Shown here: piece by piece, positions 22,207-30,533 of the stretch | Position numbering within the stretch: the first letter of the stretch is position 1 | How the letters are laid out: the number at the start of each line of letters is the position of its first letter | Source of the DNA: a virus | Virus record (IMG/VR): IMGVR_UViG_3300042691_009717 | Location: 1-36,833 of that record | Direction: 5' to 3' (one strand) | DNA: 36,833 nucleotides | Made by a program: the position numbers and the translations under genes | Notes under the pieces: generated by a model | Database searches by the model: none | What the model was told of the DNA's origin: nothing | What the model saw: only the letters and a program-made list of their open reading frames with translations

Positions 22207-22752
22207 ATGGAAACAGTAAAACTAGACATCGGCTGCGGACCGAACCCAAAAGAAGGATATATCGGATGTGATATTATCCCGTTTAATGACAAAATAAAAG
22301 TATTTCATGCAGGGCGTGATAAATGGTTATTTGAAGATGAGAGTGTTGATGAGATACACGCATCTCACTTTTTAGAGCATTTAACTAATCTTAATGAAGC
22401 ATGGGAAAGAACACACTTTTTTAACGAAGCATTCAGAGTACTTAAGAAAGGCGCAAAGATGACTTTAATATTTCCTCACTGGGCTAGTCAAAGATATTAC
22501 GGCGACCCTACACATAAAGAACCATTTAGTGAGTTTGGATTCTATTATTTAGATAAAGAATGGAGAGCAATTAATAGTCCACACGCAGATAAAAAATACA
22601 TGGACAAAGGTTATGATTGTGATTTTCATTGCACTTGGGGATATAATTTAAGGCAGGATATTTTAACTAGAAACCAAGAATATCAACAGTATGCAATGGC
22701 AAACTTTAAAGAGGTACTAACTGATATAATAGCAACCTGTACAAAGAAATAA
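22207..22752 (+). CDS. SAM-dependent methyltransferase, class I (181 aa)
   Basis: Motif I LDIGCGPNPKEGYIGCDI is a clear class I SAM-binding sequence. ASHFLEHL is a further conserved region of small-molecule methyltransferases of this type. W, H and D residues follow in the C-terminal half. The start at 22207 is preferred over an upstream ATG at 22189 because it directly follows the AAACAAACAAAT leader. Paired with the glycosyltransferase; together they may modify a sugar. Substrate unknown. Confidence 0.85.
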   Translation: METVKLDIGCGPNPKEGYIGCDIIPFNDKIKVFHAGRDKWLFEDESVDEIHASHFLEHLTNLNEAWERTHFFNEAFRVLKKGAKMTLIFPHWASQRYYGDPTHKEPFSEFGFYYLDKEWRAINSPHADKKYMDKGYDCDFHCTWGYNLRQDILTRNQEYQQYAMANFKEVLTDIIATCTKK

Positions 22753-22753
22753 A

Positions 22754-24406
22754 ATGGCAAAAAAAGAAATAGCATTAGAGATAAAGATTGAAGCAGCTAA
22801 CTCGGCTAAAACTTTGGGAGAAATGAAAAGCTCCCTTAAGGCTTTAGTTGCTGAACAACAAAACGTAGCAAGGGGTACAAAAGACTGGGACAGGTTAAGT
22901 AAAGCCATTAATGATGCTGAGGGGAAAATAGGGGATTTAACAGATTCATTCTCTACTTTAAAAGGTAGTGGAATAGAGAGAGCTTCAAGTTCATTAAGTT
23001 TACTTCGTGAAGGTATTACTAACTTAGATTTTGAGAAAGTAAAGATAGGTTTAGGCGGTGTAAAAGCTGCTTTAGCTGCAACTGGTATAATGTTATTTGT
23101 GCAGGGGATTACTGCATTGATTCAAAACTTTGACGAGTTAAAAGAGAGTGGCGGGGTAATAGGAACTGTCTTTACAAAGATAGGCGAGGGCATAGATTGG
23201 GTTCTTGAAAAGTTAGAAGTATTTGGTGATTGGATAGGATTAATAGATAAGGAGCTAAATGATATGTCCGAGGCTATTGATACCAATGCAGAAAAGAATA
23301 AAGAGGCTTTAGATGCTACAACAGCCGCTTATGATAGGCAAATAAAAGTAGCTCAAAGTGCTGGTAAAAGTACAGTTGAATTAGAGAAAGCCAAACAGCA
23401 AGCTATTATCGACACTAACTTAGCAGTAGTAAAACAGATTGAAGCCTTTGTAAGAGCAGGAGGTGAATTAGATGAACAAAAGAAAAAACTCTTAACGGCT
23501 AGTTTAGAATCAATAAGAAATGCCAAAACAGAAGAGATAGTAATTAGCAATAAGGCTGAACAGGATAAAGCTAAACAATCGGCTGAAATAAACAAAGCAG
23601 CACAAGAAAAAAGAAAGGCACAAGCAGCACAGGATGAAAAAGACTACTATGCAGCACTTGACCAAATAGCAGACACCCAAAAAGAAAACGATAAGTTAAT
23701 AGCAGATGAAGCTGCTTTACAGAAAAAAGCTCAAAGGGATTTAGAACAACAAGAGTTTGACCAATTTATAGCACAACAAAAAGCGTTAAAAGATGCAGAC
23801 AGTTTAGCAGACTTAACAAGAGAACAACAAGCCTATGCAGATAAATTGCTTTTACATCAGCAATGGGAAGCATCTAAACAACAAATATCAGAGGCTGGAT
23901 TAAATGCCGCTAAAGGATTAACAGAGGCGTTCTTTGCATTCCAATTAAATGGGGCTAAAGGTAATGCTGAAAAAGAACTTCAGATTAAAAAAAGAATGTT
24001 TGAAGTAGACAAAGCCTTTAGTGTTGCTAGGGCTATTCAAGATGGTATTAGATCAGTTAATGGAGCTTTGGCGCAAACTGCTACACTTGGTCCTTACGCA
24101 TCTGTTTTGGCTGGTATTAATGCTGCTTTAGCTGCTGCCAATGTAGCAAAGATATTAGCAACTAAATTCGATGCTGGTAGTGCAGGAGGTGGTTCTATTT
24201 CTGCTCCAAACATTCCTACAAGCGGCTCAGGGACTAACACAGTACCAACAATTAATAATGCTGCTAACTCTGCTCCTATACAAGCTACATCTTTTAATGA
24301 AGATGGAAGTAATAAGAGCATGGTAGTTAAAGCAATTGTAGTAGAAACGGATATAACAGATTCACAAAGGCGAATATCTAAAATAGAGCGCATGAGTGAG
24401 TTTTAA
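22754..24406 (+). CDS. Tape measure protein (550 aa)
   Basis: A long mostly helical protein: coiled coil from residue 10 to about 95, a hydrophobic segment near 100-123 (VKAALAATGIMLFVQGITAL), extended charged coiled coils rich in E, K, Q and A, and an alanine-rich C-terminus around AGINAALAAANVAKILA. This architecture marks the tape measure that sets tail length. At 550 residues, about 1.5 angstrom per residue would give a tail near 80 nm. It begins one base after the methyltransferase stop. Confidence 0.85.
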   Translation: MAKKEIALEIKIEAANSAKTLGEMKSSLKALVAEQQNVARGTKDWDRLSKAINDAEGKIGDLTDSFSTLKGSGIERASSSLSLLREGITNLDFEKVKIGLGGVKAALAATGIMLFVQGITALIQNFDELKESGGVIGTVFTKIGEGIDWVLEKLEVFGDWIGLIDKELNDMSEAIDTNAEKNKEALDATTAAYDRQIKVAQSAGKSTVELEKAKQQAIIDTNLAVVKQIEAFVRAGGELDEQKKKLLTASLESIRNAKTEEIVISNKAEQDKAKQSAEINKAAQEKRKAQAAQDEKDYYAALDQIADTQKENDKLIADEAALQKKAQRDLEQQEFDQFIAQQKALKDADSLADLTREQQAYADKLLLHQQWEASKQQISEAGLNAAKGLTEAFFAFQLNGAKGNAEKELQIKKRMFEVDKAFSVARAIQDGIRSVNGALAQTATLGPYASVLAGINAALAAANVAKILATKFDAGSAGGGSISAPNIPTSGSGTNTVPTINNAANSAPIQATSFNEDGSNKSMVVKAIVVETDITDSQRRISKIERMSEF

Positions 24407-24423
24407 ACATTTTAAACTAATTA

Positions 24424-24431
24424 AGTATTAT
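24424..24431 (+). promoter_or_regulatory. AGTATTAT element (copy 3)
   Basis: Upstream of the head protease gene; spacer AAACT is 5 bases before ATG 24437. It is preceded by ACTAATTA rather than T5. Confidence 0.55.
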
Positions 24432-24436
24432 AAACT

Positions 24437-25021
24437 ATGGAAAGACCAATAAAAGTAGCTGTATTTGACCCTGAAGATATGGACATGGGGTTAAAGATAA
24501 TTTCATTTGTAGAAACTCCTGCAATTGGATTTGAGGCTATTAAAATGAGTGAACAAACAGAAATTAAGTTAGAGATTCAAGATGAAGAGGAAAGGATAAT
24601 TTTTACACCTATTTTAATCCCAGACCAAAAGATTTACAGAAACATTAAAGGTGAAGAGTTTGATTTAGTATTCCCAAAAGAGGTTATTAAACAAATATTA
24701 ATCCAATTCTCTAAAAAGAACATAAATAGTAATGTGGATGTTAACCATTCAGAAGAGTTAATAAAAGGTGCTACATTCTTTGAGTTCTTTTTAAAAGATT
24801 CAAGAAGGGCTAAGTCAGTAGGTAATTATGATGAATTGCCAGATGGTACTATGTTTGGTTCTGCTAAAGTTGAGAATGATGAGGTGTGGGCAGACATAAA
24901 AGCAGGCAAAATAAAAGGGGTTTCAATAGATGGAATGTTTAAAACAGTTCCTAAAAAGACTGAGTTAAGTCAGGAAGATGTGGACACTATATTAGAAATA
25001 ACTAAAAATTTTATACAATAA
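24437..25021 (+). CDS. Head maturation protease, XkdF / S78_2-type (194 aa)
   Basis: NVDVNHSEELIKGATFFEFFL (H104) and IKGVSIDG (S163), with KSVGNYDELPDGTMFGSAKVENDEVW between, match the XkdF family of phage proteases. These cleave the scaffold and capsid precursors during prohead maturation. The His and Ser are candidate catalytic residues. It precedes scaffold, decoration and capsid genes in the expected order. An AGTATTAT element is at the start. Confidence 0.85.
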   Translation: MERPIKVAVFDPEDMDMGLKIISFVETPAIGFEAIKMSEQTEIKLEIQDEEERIIFTPILIPDQKIYRNIKGEEFDLVFPKEVIKQILIQFSKKNINSNVDVNHSEELIKGATFFEFFLKDSRRAKSVGNYDELPDGTMFGSAKVENDEVWADIKAGKIKGVSIDGMFKTVPKKTELSQEDVDTILEITKNFIQ

Positions 25022-25031
25022 TTAACATATA

Positions 25032-25039
25032 AGTATTAT
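25032..25039 (+). promoter_or_regulatory. AGTATTAT element (copy 4)
   Basis: Upstream of the scaffold gene; a 5-base spacer TGATT precedes ATG 25045. It selects this ATG over an in-frame TTG at 25039. Confidence 0.55.
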
Positions 25040-25044
25040 TGATT

Positions 25045-25623
25045 ATGAACGTAAAAGAATTAAAAGATAAAATAGCGTTAAAGCTAGAATCTTGTTTACC
25101 AAAGGAATTGGTAGATGAGATAAAAGACTTGCACACTAAATTATCAGAAGGTGTTAAGCCAGAGGTAAATGATATTAAAATGTCAGTAGAGGCTAAAACA
25201 TTGGATGGTAAAGTGGTTGCAACTGAAACTGAGTTCGTAGAAGGTGCGCCCTTAATGGTTGTAACTGAAGAGGCTGCTGTAGTTGCTGAAGATGGCGAAT
25301 ACACGCTTGAAGATGGTACAGTATTAACGGTAGTTGGTGGTTTAATTACAGCCGTTAAAAAAGCTGAAACACCTGCTGCTCCTGCTCCTGCTACTGCTCC
25401 TGGAGTTGATGCTGACATGAAAGCACAAATGGATTCTCAGAAAAGTGAAATCGCAGAGTTAAAAACTCGCTTAGAATCAGTTACCAAACAGAATATAGAT
25501 TTGGCTGCTGCTCTAAAAAAGATTTTAGAAACTCCTGTTAATGTGCAACAATCAGCACACCAAGAAATCAAGTTGGAAGACATGACACCTTACCAACGTT
25601 ATAAACACTCATTAAATAAATAA
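25045..25623 (+). CDS. Probable scaffold/capsid assembly protein (192 aa)
   Basis: An acidic N-terminal region with a beta-rich stretch (EDGEYTLEDGTVLTVVGG) is followed by an Ala/Pro linker (AETPAAPAPATAPG, about 110-124), then a C-terminal coiled coil (about 126-160) and a basic tail. This organisation, located between the protease and the capsid protein, fits a scaffold. Start chosen at 25045 from the upstream element. Being cleaved by the neighbouring protease is an inference. Confidence 0.75.
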   Translation: MNVKELKDKIALKLESCLPKELVDEIKDLHTKLSEGVKPEVNDIKMSVEAKTLDGKVVATETEFVEGAPLMVVTEEAAVVAEDGEYTLEDGTVLTVVGGLITAVKKAETPAAPAPATAPGVDADMKAQMDSQKSEIAELKTRLESVTKQNIDLAAALKKILETPVNVQQSAHQEIKLEDMTPYQRYKHSLNK

Positions 25624-25628
25624 TAAAA

Positions 25629-26192
25629 ATGGCAAGATTAATCACAGTAACAAAAGTCGGTCTTTACGACATTAACGGTTCTTACTTTGCAGTTGATTCA
25701 GAATCAATCAGAGTATATGACCAAAATATTTCAAGTATTGAAACTCATACATCAGGTGCTTCTTTGATGTTTGGTAACCCACAAGTAACTCCAGAAGGTG
25801 TAACAGTTAAAGGTTTTGTAGTTTCTCAAACTCCTGCTCAAATTCAAACGTTAATTGATGCTTCAGTTAGTACAACTAATCCAGTTTCGGTAATCAGTGC
25901 AGATGGGGCTATCTCAATTCCTTCAGTAAATACTACTTTCTACTTTACAAAAGCTGGTGTAGCTGTTACTACTTTAGCTGCTCCAACTGCTACTACTCAT
26001 GATGGTTTACGTTTAACATTTGTAGCCACAACTGCACAAGCTAATACTATCACTCATAGTGCTGGTTTTGGTGCTGGTGGAGCTTCTTTAGACGTAGCAA
26101 CATTTGGTGGAGCTATTGGTGATAACATTACTATCGAAGCTTACCAAGGTAAATGGTATATCGTAGCTACTAGAAACGTAACAATCGCTTAA
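25629..26192 (+). CDS. Head decoration-like or minor capsid protein (187 aa)
   Basis: Begins MARLITVTKVGLY. The middle portion (STTNPVSVISADGAISIPSV) leads to a beta-rich, T/A/G-rich domain ending ITIEAYQGKWYIVATRN, typical of beta-barrel virion surface proteins in Bacteroidota phages. It lies directly before the major capsid gene after a short A-rich leader. Decoration is the best guess; it could also be a stabilising head protein. Confidence 0.65.
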   Translation: MARLITVTKVGLYDINGSYFAVDSESIRVYDQNISSIETHTSGASLMFGNPQVTPEGVTVKGFVVSQTPAQIQTLIDASVSTTNPVSVISADGAISIPSVNTTFYFTKAGVAVTTLAAPTATTHDGLRLTFVATTAQANTITHSAGFGAGGASLDVATFGGAIGDNITIEAYQGKWYIVATRNVTIA

Positions 26193-26219
26193 TAATTAAC
26201 TTAATAAAAATAAAATAAA

Positions 26220-27239
26220 ATGGCAATATCTTATAACATTGTTGATTTACGTGGCAAAGCTGCTGCTGATATTAACGAAGAAATCTTATTTGAAAATGGC
26301 ACTATTGCAAATGACTTAGTGACTTTTGAATCAGATGTAAAAAATGAAATTATCTTTACTGAGGGTTCAGTAGCTTCTGCAATGCAGGCTTACACTTCAG
26401 GTAACCCTAGTGCTTCAGGTTCTATCGACTTATTCGATGTATCTATCACTCCTTACAAATATATGTTCTATGATGAATTTGACCCTAACACTTTACGCCC
26501 TTCACGTTTCAAACGTGATATGAAGTCAGGTGCTTGGAACACTTTAAGCTCTGAGTTTGAACAAGTAGTAATTGGTGGTTTATACGCTAAGAACATTTCT
26601 TACGATGTTGAGTATCAATATTGGAATGGTGTTACTTCAGCTACTAAAACAGCTATCGCAGCTTTAACTCCGGGTACTGGTCAATCTTCTGCTGGTGCTG
26701 CTGAGCAAGCATGGGTAGCGGCTCGTACTGCTGGCTTATTTAATGGTGTAGTTACAAACATGATTTACAACTCATGGAACTCATCTTTCTCTGCTGCTGT
26801 AGGTGGTCGTTATAAAGTAGCTGGTACAACTGTAACAAGTTCTAACATCTACACAGAGATCAACAAAGTTTATGCTGCTGCTAGTCCTGCTTTATTAGCT
26901 GATACTAAAAAGACAGTATATATTTATGTACCTCACGCTTACAAGCAATTAATTAACATCTATAATTCAAATCCAACTAACTACTTAAAGCCTTTCGGTG
27001 TAAGTAATGGTAAATATACTTTCAATGATATTGAAATTAAGTTTGTGCCTTTAGCTGGTGATGTTATGATCTTAGCACCAAAACAACACTTATTCTGGTG
27101 TACTGATTTAACTTCAGATGTTAACTATATGCAAATTGATAAGATTGCAAACAACCAAGATAAAATGTTCTTAAAGAACGTTGCGACTATCGCTCCTTAT
27201 GTTGGTCAACAATCTTTCAACGTACTTTACATTGGGTAA
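26220..27239 (+). CDS. Major capsid protein (339 aa)
   Basis: Located after protease and scaffold and ended by an intrinsic terminator, as expected for a highly expressed capsid gene. The region YKYMFYDEFDPNTLRPSRF, then SEFEQVVIGGLY, resembles capsid proteins in Bacteroidota phages. The C-terminus contains a repeated APKQHLFWCTDLTSD pattern. HK97-like fold is likely but not visible directly. The leader is a pure A/T sequence with no SD. Confidence 0.8.
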   Translation: MAISYNIVDLRGKAAADINEEILFENGTIANDLVTFESDVKNEIIFTEGSVASAMQAYTSGNPSASGSIDLFDVSITPYKYMFYDEFDPNTLRPSRFKRDMKSGAWNTLSSEFEQVVIGGLYAKNISYDVEYQYWNGVTSATKTAIAALTPGTGQSSAGAAEQAWVAARTAGLFNGVVTNMIYNSWNSSFSAAVGGRYKVAGTTVTSSNIYTEINKVYAAASPALLADTKKTVYIYVPHAYKQLINIYNSNPTNYLKPFGVSNGKYTFNDIEIKFVPLAGDVMILAPKQHLFWCTDLTSDVNYMQIDKIANNQDKMFLKNVATIAPYVGQQSFNVLYIG

Positions 27240-27244
27240 TGAGT

Positions 27245-27270
27245 AGAGGGCTAGTCCCTCTCTCTTTTTT
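27245..27270 (+). terminator. Intrinsic terminator after the major capsid gene
   Basis: A 6-bp stem AGAGGG/CCCTCT with loop CTAGT is followed by a T-rich run ending in T6, just after the capsid stop codon. Confidence 0.85.
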
Positions 27271-27293
27271 ATAAATTTAAAAATATTAATTAA

Positions 27294-27839
27294 ATGACTT
27301 GTGCATTAACAAAGGGGTACGACTTTAACGGTTGTAAAGGTGGAGCAGGAGGTATTAAAAGGGTTCTAATTACGGAAGCTGCTAATATCACTGCTTATAC
27401 TTTAACAGCAAACATTATAACTGCAATAACCCTACCAACTGGTAAACAGTTTAGAGAATATAAGTTAGATGCTGAAATGGGTATGGCTGAAAGTCCTTTC
27501 ACTGGTGACCCAAAAACAGATAACATGACTTGGGCTCATAAGGTAATGTTTACTATTAAGAAGTTCACTACTTCAATGGCTGCTGAATTAAAATTAGTAG
27601 CTAGTAACTGGACTGTGGCTATCGTAGAAGATAGAAATGGAACTTACAGAGCTTACGGTTTAGGTACAGCATTAAGTAAATCTAACTTCTTACAAATGGT
27701 TTCTGCTGGTGATTCAACAGGTACGGCTATGGCTGACTTCAATGGATTTGCAGATATTACTTTACAAAGTACTGAAGATAACTTTGCATACGAATGTAAC
27801 TCAAGTATTATTACAGCTTTACTTTCCCCTGCATCATAA
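27294..27839 (+). CDS. Tail tube or virion structural protein (181 aa)
   Basis: The opening TKGYDFNGCKGGAGGIKRVLI is a pattern seen in Bacteroidota phage structural proteins assigned as tail tube or similar. The rest is beta-rich, with alternating hydrophobics (FADITLQSTEDNFAYEC). It lies between two strong terminators and so is expressed as a separate transcript or by readthrough, consistent with a high-copy tube protein. Alternative: capsid-associated protein. Confidence 0.65.
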   Translation: MTCALTKGYDFNGCKGGAGGIKRVLITEAANITAYTLTANIITAITLPTGKQFREYKLDAEMGMAESPFTGDPKTDNMTWAHKVMFTIKKFTTSMAAELKLVASNWTVAIVEDRNGTYRAYGLGTALSKSNFLQMVSAGDSTGTAMADFNGFADITLQSTEDNFAYECNSSIITALLSPAS

Positions 27840-27864
27840 TTTTGTTCTGTTGTTTGTTTGGATT

Positions 27865-27894
27865 GGTAGCCCCGTAAGGCTACCTTTCTTTTTT
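27865..27894 (+). terminator. Intrinsic terminator after the tail-tube-like gene
   Basis: A 7-bp stem GGTAGCC/GGCTACC with loop CCGTAA is followed by TTTCTTTTTT. The leftward gene 27893-28081 stops at the edge of this structure. Confidence 0.9.
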
Positions 27895-28081
27895 ATACAT
27901 TATCACTAAAACAGTTTTCTGTAACTTGGTCAGCTATTTTAAACCAATCTTCTTTTGATAGTACGATTTTATCTCTAGTTTTCTTTTTATCAATTTGAAT
28001 AACTACAGATGTTGATTCTCCATTCTTAACTGGGTAGACAGAGAATACTAGGTTTGATTTTTGTATTCTAATTACTTTCAT
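27893..28081 (-). CDS. Small leftward hypothetical protein within the late region (62 aa)
   Basis: The only leftward gene between the ends of the genome. It has a beta-rich N-terminus (KVIRIQKSNLVFSVYPVK) and a helical C-terminus (SKEDWFKIADQV). ATG 28081 is preferred to an upstream GTG because a Bacteroidota-type TATATTTG box is a few bases before it. It converges with the preceding rightward gene at the terminator. Function unknown; it may be a regulator or lysogeny-like accessory gene. Confidence 0.7.
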   Translation of the reverse strand: MKVIRIQKSNLVFSVYPVKNGESTSVVIQIDKKKTRDKIVLSKEDWFKIADQVTENCFSDNV

Positions 28082-28091
28082 AGTTTTTTTA

Positions 28092-28099
28092 CAAATATA
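28092..28099 (-). promoter_or_regulatory. Bacteroidota-type -7 box TATATTTG for the leftward 62-aa gene
   Basis: The leftward strand reads TATATTTG, a full match to TANNTTTG, ending about 10 bases before the ATG. The rightward AGTATTAT element starts 9 bases away, so two divergent signals occupy about 40 bases. Confidence 0.6.
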
Positions 28100-28107
28100 C
28101 ACTTTTT

Positions 28108-28115
28108 AGTATTAT
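28108..28115 (+). promoter_or_regulatory. AGTATTAT element (copy 5)
   Basis: It has a 5-base spacer ATATT before ATG 28121 and a T5 before it. Sequence around it is nearly identical to copy 1 over 16 bases. It fixes the start of the next gene, whose frame is open further upstream. Confidence 0.6.
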
Positions 28116-28120
28116 ATATT

Positions 28121-28510
28121 ATGATTCTTTTCAATAAAAATGCAGTAAATAACATTTGCCCTACTCTTTATGAAAAGACCACATTAGACCCTGTTTACTA
28201 TTTATTTGAGTTTGAGAATGACCAAACAAAGGTAAAATACTATTGCATACCAACAGAGTTAAGTACTGAGTTACTAAGATATAATGAGTTTGATATTGAA
28301 GATAAAACTAATCCAGTAGCCTTAAATGGTGAGGTTGATTTACCAATAGGGACTTATACTTATAAAGTTTACGAACAGTCAAGCTCAACCAACTTAGACC
28401 CAACGGGATTAGATGTAGTTGAAGAAGATATATTACAGGTGAAAGATAGTTCAACTTATACAAACACTACTTATTCACCCGATTTAGAGAATACATATTA
28501 TGAAGGATAG
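28121..28510 (+). CDS. Conserved phage virion-associated protein (129 aa)
   Basis: Beta-rich (DPVYYLFEFENDQTKVKYYC) with acidic tail sequence and EQSSSTNLDPTGL, a segment conserved in Bacteroidota phage virion gene clusters. It lies directly before the portal gene, overlapping it by 11 bases. The start at 28121 is supported by the AGTATTAT element. Likely a connector or neck component, but the role is inferred. Confidence 0.7.
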   Translation: MILFNKNAVNNICPTLYEKTTLDPVYYLFEFENDQTKVKYYCIPTELSTELLRYNEFDIEDKTNPVALNGEVDLPIGTYTYKVYEQSSSTNLDPTGLDVVEEDILQVKDSSTYTNTTYSPDLENTYYEG

Positions 28511-30533
28511 AAATGTCATAAGTACTAAAATAACCGAGAATGTTTACATGGTACAACTGGAATCAAACCAGATACCTAAATTTTCGGTTGATAGAAATAA
28601 GAAATTAATTAAGTATGGGGATAAAAATGACTTTCCAGACCATTTAATTTACTTATATCAAAACAGCCCAATACATCAAGCTATTGTAAACACAAAGGCT
28701 AATTATTTAGCTGGTTTAAGTTTAAGAGCTAAAAACAATCCAAAGGCTGACCAATGGCTAATGAAGGCTAATCCTTTTGAGAGTTGGTATGAAGTAACTA
28801 AAAAAGAATTTACCGATAAGCCTGTTTTTGGGGCTTATGCCATTTTAATAAAGACAAATGCAATAGGTACACCCATTCAATTCTTTCATGTAGATTATGG
28901 TAAATTAAGACTATCAGAAGATTTTGAGTTCTTGTTATATTCGGATGATTGGAGTGAAAGAAATCCAAAGATAACACCTTATCCTTTTTATACTAAAGGA
29001 AACATAGGTGATTCAATATTAATAAGAAAAGACTACCAACCAAGCACATCAAGATTGAAGGGAGCTTATCCATTACCTGAATATGAGGGGGGTATGATGG
29101 ACATTGAAACAGATATTGAAATAAGTAACTGGTGTAACTCATATATTAAAAATGGTTTTTCAGCTACTTCGATGATAACTATTTTCGATGGTCAAGTAAA
29201 ACCAGAAGAGAAAAAGAACTTAGCGGAAAGATTAAAACAGTCACATACAGGAAGTGGAAACGCTGGTAAATTTGTTTTGGCATTTGCTGACAAGGATGGG
29301 AAAGGTGCAGAAATTTCAAGCTTACAGGCTAATGATGTTTATAATCAGTTTCAAGAAATAACAAAGAGAAACCAGCAAAATATAATCACAGTACATCAAT
29401 TTCACCCTATTTTAGCAGGTATCAAAACAGAGGGACAATTAGGTGGTAGAAATGAATTTAGAGAAGCGCACGAACAGTTTTTAAATGGATATGTAAGAAC
29501 AGAGCAGGCGAGATATTTAAAGGATATTGAGATGCTTTATTTTGATGCTACTGGTGAAAAAGCAGAGTTTGAATTTGAGCAAGTTAAGGGATTGGGCTAT
29601 GACTTATTAGACCCTAATGTGAGTAAGTTCTTAACACAGGATGAGGTAAGAAAAGAGTTAGGATTTGAACCTTTAAACGCTCCACAAGTAGGTGAGAATG
29701 GTCAACCATTACAAGTTGAGCAAGGGCAAGCTAATGAGAATTTAAAATCATTAAGCAGAAGACAAACAACAAACCTATTAAAAGTGGTTCAGGATTACAA
29801 CAATGGAAGAACTACAAAGGAACAAGCAATGATTCTTTTAAAGGGTTATGGTTTAACTGATTCTGAAGCTACTGACTTTTTAGGTGTTGCAGAAGAAGAT
29901 GGCATCCCTATTAAACAAGCTAAACAACAGGATAAATTCTTTAATATGATTGACAAATACATTGTTGATTTAGAAGAAGATTCAATCCTTTTGGAATCTA
30001 CTCCAATGTGTAAGGACAATATTAAAATGGCTTACTCTGGTACTTCAAACGAGTTAAGAACAGGAGTACTAAACCAGATAAAAGGAAACCCATTTATAAA
30101 GCCTAAAGAATTAGCGAAGTTATTTAAGGCGGATATAAAAGAAGTTGAAGAAACAATCAAATGGTTATCTAAGAAAGAACTAATTGATATAGATACAGAA
30201 ACAAACTCTTTTACAGGGACTAAAAAGGCTTTTAATACAGAAACAGAACAAGTAGAAACAGAAGTATATACCGTTTACTATTACGACAAAGCACCAGATG
30301 TAGAGGGTAACACAATAATTCCGACTACTAGAGATTTTTGTCGTACCATGTATTCTAAAGCAAATGCTAATAATGGAAAGCGAGTAACATTCGAGTGGAT
30401 AACCGACCAAGAAAATGAAATGGGCGATAATGCGTGGGATTTTAGAGGTGGTTTTTATAATAACGGAACACAAACAACCCCTTGGTGTAGACACGTATGG
30501 GTAGCAGAAACAAGAATTAGACGTAAGAAATAA
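28500..30533 (+). CDS. Portal protein with additional C-terminal domains (677 aa)
   Basis: Residues 1-385 form the portal: KYGDKNDFPDHLI, SYIKNGFSATSMI and HPILAGIKTEGQLGGRNEF (about 302-320) are portal-type sequences. After a Q/G/N-rich linker (395-415) there are helical segments, then a winged-helix-like region (about 525-567, NPFIKPKELAKLFKADIKEV). The C-terminus has TTRDFCRTM and WDFRGGFYNNG followed by TPWCRHVW (608-667). The last part resembles head-morphogenesis or MuF-like C-terminal segments. Such fusion makes it longer than the usual 400-500-residue portal. Confidence 0.88.
   Translation: MKDRNVISTKITENVYMVQLESNQIPKFSVDRNKKLIKYGDKNDFPDHLIYLYQNSPIHQAIVNTKANYLAGLSLRAKNNPKADQWLMKANPFESWYEVTKKEFTDKPVFGAYAILIKTNAIGTPIQFFHVDYGKLRLSEDFEFLLYSDDWSERNPKITPYPFYTKGNIGDSILIRKDYQPSTSRLKGAYPLPEYEGGMMDIETDIEISNWCNSYIKNGFSATSMITIFDGQVKPEEKKNLAERLKQSHTGSGNAGKFVLAFADKDGKGAEISSLQANDVYNQFQEITKRNQQNIITVHQFHPILAGIKTEGQLGGRNEFREAHEQFLNGYVRTEQARYLKDIEMLYFDATGEKAEFEFEQVKGLGYDLLDPNVSKFLTQDEVRKELGFEPLNAPQVGENGQPLQVEQGQANENLKSLSRRQTTNLLKVVQDYNNGRTTKEQAMILLKGYGLTDSEATDFLGVAEEDGIPIKQAKQQDKFFNMIDKYIVDLEEDSILLESTPMCKDNIKMAYSGTSNELRTGVLNQIKGNPFIKPKELAKLFKADIKEVEETIKWLSKKELIDIDTETNSFTGTKKAFNTETEQVETEVYTVYYYDKAPDVEGNTIIPTTRDFCRTMYSKANANNGKRVTFEWITDQENEMGDNAWDFRGGFYNNGTQTTPWCRHVWVAETRIRRKK

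Noticed and set aside
24094-24393. Leftward alanine/leucine-rich frame opposite the tape measure end
   Set aside because: Antisense shadow of the alanine-rich tape measure C-terminus.
27709-27909. Rightward frame of 66 codons running through the terminator at 27865
   Set aside because: Out of frame with the tail-tube-like gene and reads through a strong terminator hairpin.
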